Source: Bordetella parapertussis (lineage in GTDB: Bacteria > Pseudomonadota > Gammaproteobacteria > Burkholderiales > Burkholderiaceae_C). Taken from it: a stretch of 10,297 nucleotides of DNA. Numbering within the stretch: position 1 is the stretch's first letter; each line of letters opens with the position of its first letter. The translations under genes were made by a program, and so were the position numbers. This document shows, one piece after another, positions 1 to 6,423 of the stretch. The DNA is taken from contig CAMDSU010000053.1 in the NCBI GenBank assembly GCA_945907335.1, forward strand, positions 1 through 10,297, in the 5' to 3' direction. The notes under the pieces are model-generated. The model was not told the DNA's origin, made no database searches, and saw nothing but the letters and a program-made list of their open reading frames with translations.

Positions 1-398
1 TGCCAATCGGCCAGCATGGCGGGAACATTGGTTTTGCCAAACACAATCGCACCCGCGGACTTGTAACGCTTGACGACATCTGCATCATCGGCTGGCACGT
101 GGTCACGCAAATCCAATCGACCCCAGGTGCTGGGCAAACCTTGAACATCAAATGATTCCTTGATGGTCATGGGCACACCATGCAATGGACCCAAACGCTC
201 ACCGCGCATGGTCTGACGGTCTGCTGCGCGTGCCTGTTGACGGGCGCGATCGATGTCAGTCACCACAATGGCGTTGAGCGTGGGGTTGAATCGCTCGACA
301 CGCTGCAAGTACGCGTCCAATAACTCTAAGCTGCTGAATTTTTTGCGACGGATATCGCTAGCGAGTTGGTAAGCCGAGGCAAATGGGCGAAAGTTCAT
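1..398 (-). CDS. Amidase signature family protein, N-terminal part (runs off the window)
   Basis: The frame is open from the ATG at 398 to the window edge and gives 132 residues of an amidase-signature enzyme. This family (GatA and related amide hydrolases) uses a Ser-cisSer-Lys triad. The lysine is visible as Lys80 in the motif GVPMTIKES, preceded by the usual LGPLHG. GKTNVPAML near residue 125 is the typical GKTN(M/V) strand. The two catalytic serines would lie beyond the window, so activity cannot be judged and the substrate is unknown. The start is supported by an AAAGGA Shine-Dalgarno about 12 bases upstream (412-417). It is the last visible gene of a minus-strand run and starts 60 bases after the secreted-protein gene. 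A glutamyl-tRNA amidotransferase subunit A role is possible but less likely, because no gatB or gatC is nearby. Confidence 0.88.
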   Translation of the reverse strand, partial: MNFRPFASAYQLASDIRRKKFSSLELLDAYLQRVERFNPTLNAIVVTDIDRARQQARAADRQTMRGERLGPLHGVPMTIKESFDVQGLPSTWGRLDLRDHVPADDADVVKRYKSAGAIVFGKTNVPAMLADW

Positions 399-458
399 GG
401 GTGTACCAAATCCTTTCAAGGTTAAGAATGCCAGACGGCAAAAAAGCCATACTGGATA

Positions 459-863
459 TTAATTGCAAATGGCATGGTTACCAGGAATAGGGACCGCCAA
501 TGCAAACACGAAATCATCTTTCATGATGTTAAAAACTTTGCATGATTTGTCACCCTTGGGGGTAGCAAACACCAAATTGCATTGACCAAATCCCTCTGGA
601 CCCCGACCCCATTCAGCGCGGAGATAGCGAATTTTTGACGCAGGCAATTCAAATTCTTTGGCCACACCGGCAATATCGTTTTTGCCATAACCACGGATAA
701 GTTTGCAATTTTCCTGCGTGACAAATAGCATTTGCGGCTGATTTCGGGCCAGCGCACCGCAAGTCAGCATCAGGCCAAATACCCAAAACAGAACTGTTTT
801 GCCCCGCAAAAAAAACACCGCATTAAATGGCGGGCATGGTTTTAAAAAATAATTTACAGCCAC
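459..863 (-). CDS. Small secreted protein of unknown function with four cysteines
   Basis: I do not recognise this family. The longest frame is 134 residues and starts with GTG at 863, overlapping the stop of the upstream epimerase gene by 10 bases. This could be translational coupling, but no clear Shine-Dalgarno is visible. Later starts, GTG at 818 or TTG at 809, would give a more normal signal peptide of about 20-24 residues: a basic RGK, a hydrophobic core, then CGALA followed by RNQ, where signal peptidase I would cut. The mature part is about 96 residues and has four cysteines (ENC, GQC, KSC, AIC). They could form two disulfides in the periplasm. There is no proper lipobox around the signal-peptide cysteine. 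The gene lies between the epimerase and the amidase and is probably co-transcribed. Its function cannot be inferred from the sequence. Confidence 0.7.
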   Translation of the reverse strand: MAVNYFLKPCPPFNAVFFLRGKTVLFWVFGLMLTCGALARNQPQMLFVTQENCKLIRGYGKNDIAGVAKEFELPASKIRYLRAEWGRGPEGFGQCNLVFATPKGDKSCKVFNIMKDDFVFALAVPIPGNHAICN

Positions 864-1825
864 TGTGCGACATCAATTTTTTGGCGTCTGATCAAGCCCT
901 GAAAACTTTCATAAGTGGCTTGTATACCCGCCTCTAAGGGCACTTGCCCATAGTCGCCAATATAGGCGCGCAATGGTTCGTCTGAATGGTTCATGGGAAA
1001 AGCCAGAGGCTCACCCGTGATCTCGATCTTCGCCTCAGGCACCAATGCTTTGAGAATGGACATGCCCTGCTCCACACTGGCATATTGGCCATTCAAATCA
1101 AACACGGGCGCGCCTGTGCGCAACTGGGCGACGCTGCGAATGAATGCGCTGGCGACTTCACCCGCAAACAACCACGATACATCGCCGCTGAATGGGATCG
1201 CATAGGGTTTGGCCGCAGCGGCCGCCAAAATGGCCACGGTAGTTTTTGAAGTCATGCCTTGGTCGCGCCCGACGCCATACACCACCCCCGGGCGAATGCC
1301 CACACTGTGCAATCCGTTTTCCTCAGAATAGACCTTCGCCGTTTGTTCGTTGCAGTATTTGTATGCGCCATACAAAGTGGACATGGCGCCACCGTTGTCC
1401 AAAGCCCCGTAAGCCGCCACTGAACTGGCATAGGTCAGTCTTTGAACCCCATGGGCCTTGGCAGCTTCAAACACATTGACCGTACCCACCACATTGACCA
1501 ATGCCCCAGCCACAGGGTCGGCACGGCAAAAAGGCACTTGCAAAGCGGCCAAATGAATAATGGCTTGAGCACCACTTTTTTTCACGACCGCTTTAACCGC
1601 CTGCGTGTCTGCGATGTCGCCGGCATGCCATACCACCTGGCCCAAAGCCGCGTCATCCATCAGCATGCCTGGCCTGCGTTTGTCTATTTGCAGATCAAAC
1701 GCATGCACTTCAACACCTGCATGTTCGAGCAATGCCAAGGCCCAACTGCCGATGCAGCCACCCGCTCCGGTGACCAGCACTGGGCCGTCAAACTCTTTGG
1801 CAGACACTGGAAAAAAATCAAACAT
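854..1825 (-). CDS. NAD-dependent epimerase/dehydratase (extended SDR)
   Basis: This 323-residue protein is an extended short-chain dehydrogenase/reductase of the nucleotide-sugar epimerase/dehydratase type. The Rossmann glycine motif is TGAGGCIG (Gly20, Gly23, Gly26). Asp44 ends the second strand and suggests NAD(H) rather than NADP(H). Strand four carries the usual HLAA at 91-94. The catalytic part shows YASSVAAYG (Ser134/Ser135) and YGAYK, giving Tyr152 and Lys156. The C-terminal substrate domain does not reveal the substrate; a sugar, uronate or other hydroxy-acid is possible. The ATG at 1825 is well supported by an AGGAG Shine-Dalgarno (1832-1836) seven bases away. It follows the EamA transporter by 48 bases, so transport and oxidation or epimerisation of one compound is a plausible but unproven pairing. 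Confidence 0.9.
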   Translation of the reverse strand: MFDFFPVSAKEFDGPVLVTGAGGCIGSWALALLEHAGVEVHAFDLQIDKRRPGMLMDDAALGQVVWHAGDIADTQAVKAVVKKSGAQAIIHLAALQVPFCRADPVAGALVNVVGTVNVFEAAKAHGVQRLTYASSVAAYGALDNGGAMSTLYGAYKYCNEQTAKVYSEENGLHSVGIRPGVVYGVGRDQGMTSKTTVAILAAAAAKPYAIPFSGDVSWLFAGEVASAFIRSVAQLRTGAPVFDLNGQYASVEQGMSILKALVPEAKIEITGEPLAFPMNHSDEPLRAYIGDYGQVPLEAGIQATYESFQGLIRRQKIDVAQWL

Positions 1826-1831
1826 GCCGAA

Positions 1832-1836
1832 CTCCT
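1832..1836 (-). promoter_or_regulatory. Strong Shine-Dalgarno for the epimerase gene
   Basis: The minus strand reads AGGAG seven bases before the ATG at 1825. It fixes that start and shows that the epimerase is translated independently of the transporter ahead of it. Confidence 0.75.
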
Positions 1837-1873
1837 GTGAATTGAAAAAATTTTCGAACCAAAAATTTCAAAT

Positions 1874-2731
1874 CTATTGCCGCGCCAGATACACGCCACC
1901 CACCACCATGGCCATGCCCCACAAGGCCAGATAAGAAAAAGATTCACCAAACAGCGCCCAAGCCACCAATGCCGTGCAAGGCGGCACCAGATAAAACAAA
2001 CTCGCCACATTCACTGCACTGCTTTGCCTGATCAACCAATTCAACAAACTGACAGCGCCAACTGACAACACCAACACCAGCCAGCCCAAAGCAAACACCA
2101 TTTCACCCGTGAAATCCATACGGCCGGTTTCAAACCACCATGCACATACGCCAGTGACCACAGCGGTTGGTATGAATTGCGCCACCACACCGGTGCGCCA
2201 ATCAAAAGCCGGACAAAATCTTTTTTGATACAACGTGCCAAATGTGATGGCAACCAAAGCAAACACCGAGGCCACCAACGCCTGCCAAGTAAACACTGCC
2301 CCCAATTTGTTAGCAACCACCAAAGACACGCCTGCCAACCCCAGTAACAGTCCCAGCCATTGGCGCGCTCGCACCGTTTCGCCCAACAACCATCCTGCGC
2401 AAACAGCAGTCAGCAATGGCTGCAAGCACACGACCAACGCGGCCACCCCCGCAGGCAGGCCCAACGAAATGGCGATAAAAACACCGCCCAAATAGCCCGC
2501 GTGAAGCATCAAGCCGGCTATCCCAATATGCCCCCAGTCACGGCCATGGGCAGGCCATGGTGCTTTGGTGGCGATGGCAATCCCCCACATCAATGCAATG
2601 ACAGCCAGATAGCGAACAAACAAAAATGTCAGTGGCTCGGTATGCGGCATGCCTAAGCGTGCACCGATGAAACCCGTAGACCACAAGGCCACGAACAACA
2701 ATGGGAAAAATCGGTGAAAACGCAGCAGCAT
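1874..2731 (-). CDS. EamA/DMT-family transporter (RhaT-like drug/metabolite exporter)
   Basis: This is a very hydrophobic protein of about 285 residues with roughly ten membrane segments, arranged as the two EamA repeats typical of the drug/metabolite transporter superfamily in the inner membrane. The first repeat opens with FVALWSTGFIGARLG, the classic start of this family, followed by FLFVRY. The second repeat contains FGTLYQKR and ends in the usual helix near the C-terminus (GMAMVVGGVYLAR). I chose the ATG at 2731. A TTG start at 2749 is also open (291 residues), but it has no Shine-Dalgarno and adds nothing conserved. Family members export amino acids, metabolites or drugs, and the substrate cannot be read from sequence. 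A 14-bp palindrome (2780-2793) about 50 bases upstream may be an operator controlling it. Confidence 0.88.
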   Translation of the reverse strand: MLLRFHRFFPLLFVALWSTGFIGARLGMPHTEPLTFLFVRYLAVIALMWGIAIATKAPWPAHGRDWGHIGIAGLMLHAGYLGGVFIAISLGLPAGVAALVVCLQPLLTAVCAGWLLGETVRARQWLGLLLGLAGVSLVVANKLGAVFTWQALVASVFALVAITFGTLYQKRFCPAFDWRTGVVAQFIPTAVVTGVCAWWFETGRMDFTGEMVFALGWLVLVLSVGAVSLLNWLIRQSSAVNVASLFYLVPPCTALVAWALFGESFSYLALWGMAMVVGGVYLARQ

Positions 2732-2779
2732 CAGAAACACTTTAGGCAAGGAGAACGCGAAACAATCATTCTTTGAAGG

Positions 2780-2793
2780 TGACTGATCAGTCA
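2780..2793. promoter_or_regulatory. Perfect 14-bp palindrome, candidate operator
   Basis: TGACTGATCAGTCA is a perfect palindrome located between the crotonase stop and the EamA start. One further GTCA follows at 2794-2797, so the minus strand reads TGACTGACTGATCAGTCA, a tandem of half-sites. The minus-strand hexamer TTGACT at 2793-2798 overlaps it and could be a -35 box, although I find no good -10 at the right distance. Dyads of this kind are typical of TetR-type operators; no regulator gene is in the window. There is no following T-run, so it does not look like a terminator. Confidence 0.45.
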
Positions 2794-2805
2794 GTCAACC
2801 ATACA

Positions 2806-3681
2806 TCACCACCAAGGGTAGAAATCCGGCATGTCACTGGAAGCTTTGTCAGTGAATACCGGTTTGCGCTTTTCCAAAAATGCCGCCACCCCTTCCTTGC
2901 CGCTGGTCTGACTGGCATAAAAAATAGCCAGTGAATCCACCTGATGCGCTTTTAAGGGATGGTCTTGGGCTGAATTGCGATAAAGCATTTGCCGGGTCAA
3001 TGCGATAGCTACAGGACTGTGCGCCAGAATTTGGCGAGCGAGTTGATAAGCTTGCGGCAGCAATTCATCGCTGCTGACCACTGACTTGACATAGCGTGCT
3101 GCCAGCAAAGTGTCTGCATTCAAAATTTCTCCGCTGTAACACCACTCAAGTGCGGTGGGCAAGCCGACCAAACGCGGTAAAAACCAACTCGAACAAGCTT
3201 CTGGTGTGATGCCGATCTTATTAAATACAAAACCCACACGTGTTTTTTCGCAGGCAAAACGAATGTCCATCGCACATGTCATGGTCGCGCCAATGCCCAC
3301 AGCCGCCCCATTGATCGCGCCAATGATGGGCTTTTTACACTCGTACATGGCCAGCACCACTTTACCGCCAGAGTCACGCACACCGTTGACCATGTCTTCG
3401 TCTTCGAGTTTGTCCTGCATGTCTTCAAGCGTGGGGTGCATGTGCGTATTTAAACCAAACACATTGCCGCCGACACCTAAATCCATGCCGGCACAAAAAG
3501 CCTTGCCCGCCCCTGTGACAACAATGACACCGACGTCATCGTCCTGACTAGCGGTTTGAAAAGCATCTATCAATTCATGCGACATCTCGACCGTGAATGC
3601 ATTTAAATGCTCGGGTCGATTGAGTATCAACGTCAGGATCTTGTGTTCAACTTCATAGGTGAGGGTGCTGTAGGTGTGCAT
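2806..3681 (-). CDS. Enoyl-CoA hydratase/isomerase (crotonase) family protein
   Basis: This is a 291-residue crotonase-fold enzyme, expected to act on an acyl-CoA thioester in the cytoplasm. Conserved parts include LNRPEHLNAF (20-29), the first oxyanion-hole segment AFCAGMDL (61-68), the second GAAVGIGATM (125-134), and GITPEACSSWFLPRLVG (157-173). Glu161 in the last segment matches the second catalytic glutamate (Glu164) of rat mitochondrial hydratase. The position of the first (Glu144) is occupied by Thr133, so classical hydration chemistry is doubtful and isomerase or another crotonase reaction is possible. The tail PDFYPWW is characteristic of a long proteobacterial subgroup often annotated only as crotonase. 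It starts 21 bases after the DUF2062 gene, so the two may be co-transcribed. The Shine-Dalgarno is weak. Confidence 0.9.
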   Translation of the reverse strand: MHTYSTLTYEVEHKILTLILNRPEHLNAFTVEMSHELIDAFQTASQDDDVGVIVVTGAGKAFCAGMDLGVGGNVFGLNTHMHPTLEDMQDKLEDEDMVNGVRDSGGKVVLAMYECKKPIIGAINGAAVGIGATMTCAMDIRFACEKTRVGFVFNKIGITPEACSSWFLPRLVGLPTALEWCYSGEILNADTLLAARYVKSVVSSDELLPQAYQLARQILAHSPVAIALTRQMLYRNSAQDHPLKAHQVDSLAIFYASQTSGKEGVAAFLEKRKPVFTDKASSDMPDFYPWW

Positions 3682-3702
3682 AAAAACCCGCTGAAATAAC
3701 CA

Positions 3703-4239
3703 TTATCGGGTCATCTCAACGGCTGAACGCCGACGCCTTCGTTTGTGAACCGTTTTGATGCGCCAACCCAGCTTAACCAGCACATAGCCAAGCAAAGACG
3801 TACTGATTGCAAATGTGGCCATGCCCAGCAAAATCGGCCAGGCATAAGTGGCCAACCATTGGGAGGGCAATGCTGAAAAGGTCACCTCAGGCTGGAGTTG
3901 CTCACCCATCATTACCGCACCCAATTGATAGGCCAGCCATAACCAAAACCCTATGGTCAAGGGATTGGTCACCATGGTCATCAAAGCGGCAGCGGGGATA
4001 TTGGCGCGCCACCATACGCAATGCGCCGCAGCAACAAAGATTTGACCAGCAGGAACAGCAAACGCCCAAAATAAACCGACTGCGACACCACGCGCCAAGG
4101 TCTCGTGTTGCGCTCGCCACAGTTGCCCGTCCAGTACCCGATGGGCAATGGGCTTGAGCCACGGATGGTTGGACAAAAATTCCTTGCCCGGCACCCATCG
4201 ACGCGCACTCCCCATCCAGTCGTTTGAATCGTTCTTCAT
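3703..4239 (-). CDS. DUF2062 membrane protein
   Basis: This 178-residue protein matches the DUF2062 family in layout. A short cytoplasmic N-terminus with an LWRAQHETLARGVAVGLF segment (40-57) is followed by a hydrophobic hairpin (about 52-73) containing the family glycine/proline pattern. Then come RANIPAAALMTMVTNPLTIGF (79-98; TNP is highly conserved), a further helix to about 112, and a last helix (about 133-157). The tail is strongly basic, with five consecutive arginines (167-171), consistent with a cytoplasmic end. The molecular function of this family is unknown. The ATG at 4239 has no clear Shine-Dalgarno, and an ATG at 4215 is an alternative. The gene is first in the minus-strand run, divergent from alx, and precedes the crotonase by 21 bases. 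Confidence 0.85.
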   Translation of the reverse strand: MKNDSNDWMGSARRWVPGKEFLSNHPWLKPIAHRVLDGQLWRAQHETLARGVAVGLFWAFAVPAGQIFVAAAHCVWWRANIPAAALMTMVTNPLTIGFWLWLAYQLGAVMMGEQLQPEVTFSALPSQWLATYAWPILLGMATFAISTSLLGYVLVKLGWRIKTVHKRRRRRSAVEMTR

Positions 4240-4470
4240 GGAATCGCAGGCTTTGTGAGCAATTTAAAAAAACCATTTTGCACGAAACATCTGCCCGGCA
4301 CCCAGCAGGGAAAGGCGATTCAACATTCAGTTTTAAGCTGGGTATTTGAATAAATTCATCAGTAAATACATGGTGTAATTCTGCGCATTGCCGAGCGCTG
4401 ACGCGCCCTCCTTTGCAATGGATGCCGCTCAACAAGGCAACCAACATTTAAATTTCTAATCAAGGTATCC
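4240..4470 (+). other. Divergent intergenic region with a possible structured alx leader
   Basis: These 231 bases separate the DUF2062 gene from alx and must hold promoters for both, though I cannot assign convincing -35/-10 pairs. An AT-rich part (about 4340-4380) includes TGAATAAATTCA at 4347-4358. Nearer alx lie a small hairpin, GCGC-TGAC-GCGC (4395-4406), a pyrimidine run CCTCCTTT (4407-4414), and two competing pairings for the same 5' arm: CATTGC (4386-4391) with GCAATG (4415-4420), or TTGCC (4388-4392) with GGCAA (4436-4440). CAAGGCAACCA (4433-4443) is repeated as CAAGGTATCCA (4461-4471) at the ribosome binding site. E. coli alx has a yybP-ykoY (manganese/pH) riboswitch, but its GGGGAGTAG signature is absent here. 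Confidence 0.35.
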
Positions 4471-5430
4471 ATGGAAACTGTTGCTCCCTTCTGGTTGTGG
4501 CTCACATTTGGTGTGATTGTGTTGACCTCACTGTTCATCGATTTTGTGGTGCTAAAAAAGCAAGGCGCACACGATATTGGCGTCAAAGAAGCGCTGAACT
4601 GGTCGATTATTTGGATCGCGCTGAGCTTTGTGTTCAACGGTTTGTTTTGGTGGGCGGTGAAAGACAGCACAGGCTCTACCGAATTGGCCAATACCAAGTC
4701 GCTGGAATTTCTCACCGGCTATTTGATTGAAAAATCTTTGGCCGTGGACAACATTTTTGTCTTCTTGATGATCTTCACCTACTTTGCCGTACCCTCGCCC
4801 TTCCAAAAACGGGTACTGATGATTGGCATTGTGGGAGCTATCGTGTTGCGTACCGTGATGATTCTGGCCGGCGGTTGGCTCATGGCTGAGTTCCACTGGG
4901 TGCTCTATGTGTTTGGTGCATTTTTGGTGCTGACCGGCATCAAAATGTGGTGGGCAGCAGGCAAAGAACCTGATTTGAACAACAACCCCGCGTTGAAGTT
5001 GTTGCGCAAGTACATGCAGATCAGCAAAAACTATGACGGCGAAAAATTTTGGACCATTGAAAACGGTAAAAAAGTTGCTACCCCGTTGTTCATGGTGATT
5101 TGTTTGATTGCGCTGACCGATGTGATTTTTGCAGTGGACTCCATCCCCGCCATCTTTGCCATCACCAGTGATCCGTTCATTGTGTTGACCAGCAACGTAT
5201 TGGCAATTTTGGGCCTGCGTGCGATGTATTTTTTACTGGCCGCTGTCGCTCACAAATTCCATTTGTTGAACTACGGTCTGGCGGTGATATTGGTCTTCAT
5301 TGGCACCAAGATGTGTTTGATTGACATCTACAAAATTCCGGTGAGTATTTCTCTGGCAGTGGTGATTGGCATTTTGATTCTCACCATGGTGCTGAGCGTG
5401 CGTACCGCAAAACCGGAGCCGCGGGCCTGA
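4471..5430 (+). CDS. alx: Alx/TerC-family integral membrane protein, likely manganese exporter
   Basis: This 319-residue protein matches E. coli Alx closely in length and layout. It has about eight to nine membrane segments, and the acidic membrane motifs of the TerC family are intact: SLFIDFVVL (Asp24), LTGYLIEKSLAVDNIFVF (Glu87, Asp93), and LTDVIFAVDSIPAIFA (Asp217, Asp223). The segment PFIVLTSNVLAILGLRAMYF (235-254) is the family hallmark near the C-terminus. Alx in E. coli is an alkali-induced inner-membrane protein implicated in manganese export. The role here is inferred from homology. The ATG at 4471 follows an AAGG ribosome site (4462-4465). The gene ends only 7 bases before the convergent nhaR-like stop. 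Because tellurite genes are absent, the TerC tellurite-resistance label should not be taken literally. Confidence 0.92.
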   Translation: METVAPFWLWLTFGVIVLTSLFIDFVVLKKQGAHDIGVKEALNWSIIWIALSFVFNGLFWWAVKDSTGSTELANTKSLEFLTGYLIEKSLAVDNIFVFLMIFTYFAVPSPFQKRVLMIGIVGAIVLRTVMILAGGWLMAEFHWVLYVFGAFLVLTGIKMWWAAGKEPDLNNNPALKLLRKYMQISKNYDGEKFWTIENGKKVATPLFMVICLIALTDVIFAVDSIPAIFAITSDPFIVLTSNVLAILGLRAMYFLLAAVAHKFHLLNYGLAVILVFIGTKMCLIDIYKIPVSISLAVVIGILILTMVLSVRTAKPEPRA

Positions 5431-5437
5431 TATCGCT

Positions 5438-6322
5438 TTAGACCGATGGTATGAGCAATCGCTGAACCAGTGGGTGCTGAACTTTCTTTTCAGTGCCCAC
5501 CGCAAAGAAGTGCTCTGTCACGCCTTCGCATGGACCAATGCGTTTAACCGCGTAATGTGCAATCAATTCTTCATGTACCCATTCCGCCACCGGAAACACG
5601 CCCATGCCACTGGCACCAAAGTTTTTTAACAACGCACTGTCCTCAAACTCACCCACGATACGCGGACGAATTCCTCGTTGTTCAAACCATACCTCTAATC
5701 GGTCGCGACTTGCCGTATGCGTGGTTGGCAGCAACATGGGTAATTCATTCAGACATTCAGGAAAACGAAGTTTCGACGTTTTCATCAAAGCCGGTGTGCC
5801 ATACCAAGCCATGTTCGACGATCCCAAACCATGGCTATAGAGTTTCATGTTTGGATTCGCCGGGGCGGGTCGATCAGAAATGACCACATCCAACTTATGC
5901 AGCGCCAAGTCACCCAACAAATCATTGAAGTTGCCTTCATGGCAGAGCAGGCGTAACTGCGATTCAGTGGCCACGGGTGACAACAAACGGTGCACCACTA
6001 ACTTCGGCAGTCCGTCACTGATCCCCAGACGCAATCGAACCACAGGCGTACTCATGGCATCTCTGACGCGAGCAGGCAGTTCTTCGCCGAGTTGAAAAAT
6101 GGTATCGGCCTGCTGCATCGCAGCCACGCCAGCATCGGTCAAAGCCAGTCCGCGCCCTGCTGGTTTGAGCAATTCGCAACCCAAGGACCGCTCTAACTCG
6201 CGAACCTGAGCGCTCACGGTTTGCACGGCCATGTCGAGCTTGTCTGCAGCACGCGATATGCCGCCCTCTTTGGCAACCACCCAAAAATAGTACAAATGCT
6301 TGTAGTTGAAGGACGCGCTCAT
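5438..6322 (-). CDS. nhaR: NhaR-like LysR-family transcriptional regulator
   Basis: This is a LysR-type regulator of 294 residues, the normal length. The winged helix-turn-helix fills residues about 6-64. NYKHLYYFWVVAKEGGISRA at 6-25 closely resembles the NhaR N-terminus (NYNHLYYFW in E. coli), and AVQTVSAQVRELERSLG (32-48) is the recognition region. An effector-binding domain follows from about 90, with the family pattern VVISDRP and GMGVFP. E. coli NhaR activates the sodium/proton antiporter gene nhaA in response to sodium, but no nhaA lies in this window. Divergence from the yccA-like gene over a 101-bp region full of inverted repeats suggests it controls that gene and itself. The ATG at 6322 has only a weak ribosome site. 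The target and inducer are inferred. Confidence 0.88.
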   Translation of the reverse strand: MSASFNYKHLYYFWVVAKEGGISRAADKLDMAVQTVSAQVRELERSLGCELLKPAGRGLALTDAGVAAMQQADTIFQLGEELPARVRDAMSTPVVRLRLGISDGLPKLVVHRLLSPVATESQLRLLCHEGNFNDLLGDLALHKLDVVISDRPAPANPNMKLYSHGLGSSNMAWYGTPALMKTSKLRFPECLNELPMLLPTTHTASRDRLEVWFEQRGIRPRIVGEFEDSALLKNFGASGMGVFPVAEWVHEELIAHYAVKRIGPCEGVTEHFFAVGTEKKVQHPLVQRLLIPSV

Positions 6323-6341
6323 AGTCAGTATTTAAAGGAAT

Positions 6342-6391
6342 AAAGATAAGGAATTATCTGCTTTTTAAGAAGTCGCAAGCCCCTTATCTTT
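6342..6391. promoter_or_regulatory. Inverted-repeat operator region between nhaR-like and yccA-like genes
   Basis: Two overlapping dyads occur between the divergent genes. AAAGATAAGG (6342-6351) is exactly repeated in inverse as CCTTATCTTT (6382-6391), 30 bases away. AGATAA (6344-6349) also pairs with TTATCT (6354-6359) across GGAA, giving a 16-bp dyad. There are thus three copies of the same half-site. LysR-type regulators usually bind such paired sites between their own gene and a divergent target, so this is a likely binding region for the nhaR-like product. TTATCT at 6354-6359, with TTTAAA at 6331-6336 and 17 bp between them, is a poor but possible yccA promoter. Confidence 0.55.
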
Positions 6392-6423
6392 CAAGCCTTC
6401 GTATTGACAAGGAGATCTTCACC

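Noticed and set aside
431..455. Hairpin-like arms CCAG/CTGG and GGC/GCC between the secreted-protein and amidase genes
   Set aside because: The stem is short and interrupted, with the T-run in the loop rather than after the stem on the minus strand, so it is not a convincing terminator.
1842..1871. AT-rich inverted repeat (TTGAAA and TTTCAA arms) between the EamA and epimerase genes
   Set aside because: Arms are only six bases of A/T-rich sequence, which is likely by chance in an AT-rich gap.
3155..3547. 130-codon opposite-strand open frame inside the crotonase gene
   Set aside because: Ser/Pro/Thr-rich shadow translation antisense to a clearly conserved enzyme.
4240..4470. yybP-ykoY manganese riboswitch before alx
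   Set aside because: Expected from the gene's identity, but the conserved GGGGAGTAG motif is not present on the plus strand, so the class cannot be called.
4359..4715. 118-codon minus-strand frame covering the alx leader and 5' end
   Set aside because: Antisense to conserved alx codons with no ribosome site or recognisable domain.
6404..6409. Perfect TTGACA -35 hexamer before yccA
   Set aside because: It is only 15 bases from the ATG and overlaps the Shine-Dalgarno, so it cannot drive this gene's start as a normal promoter.
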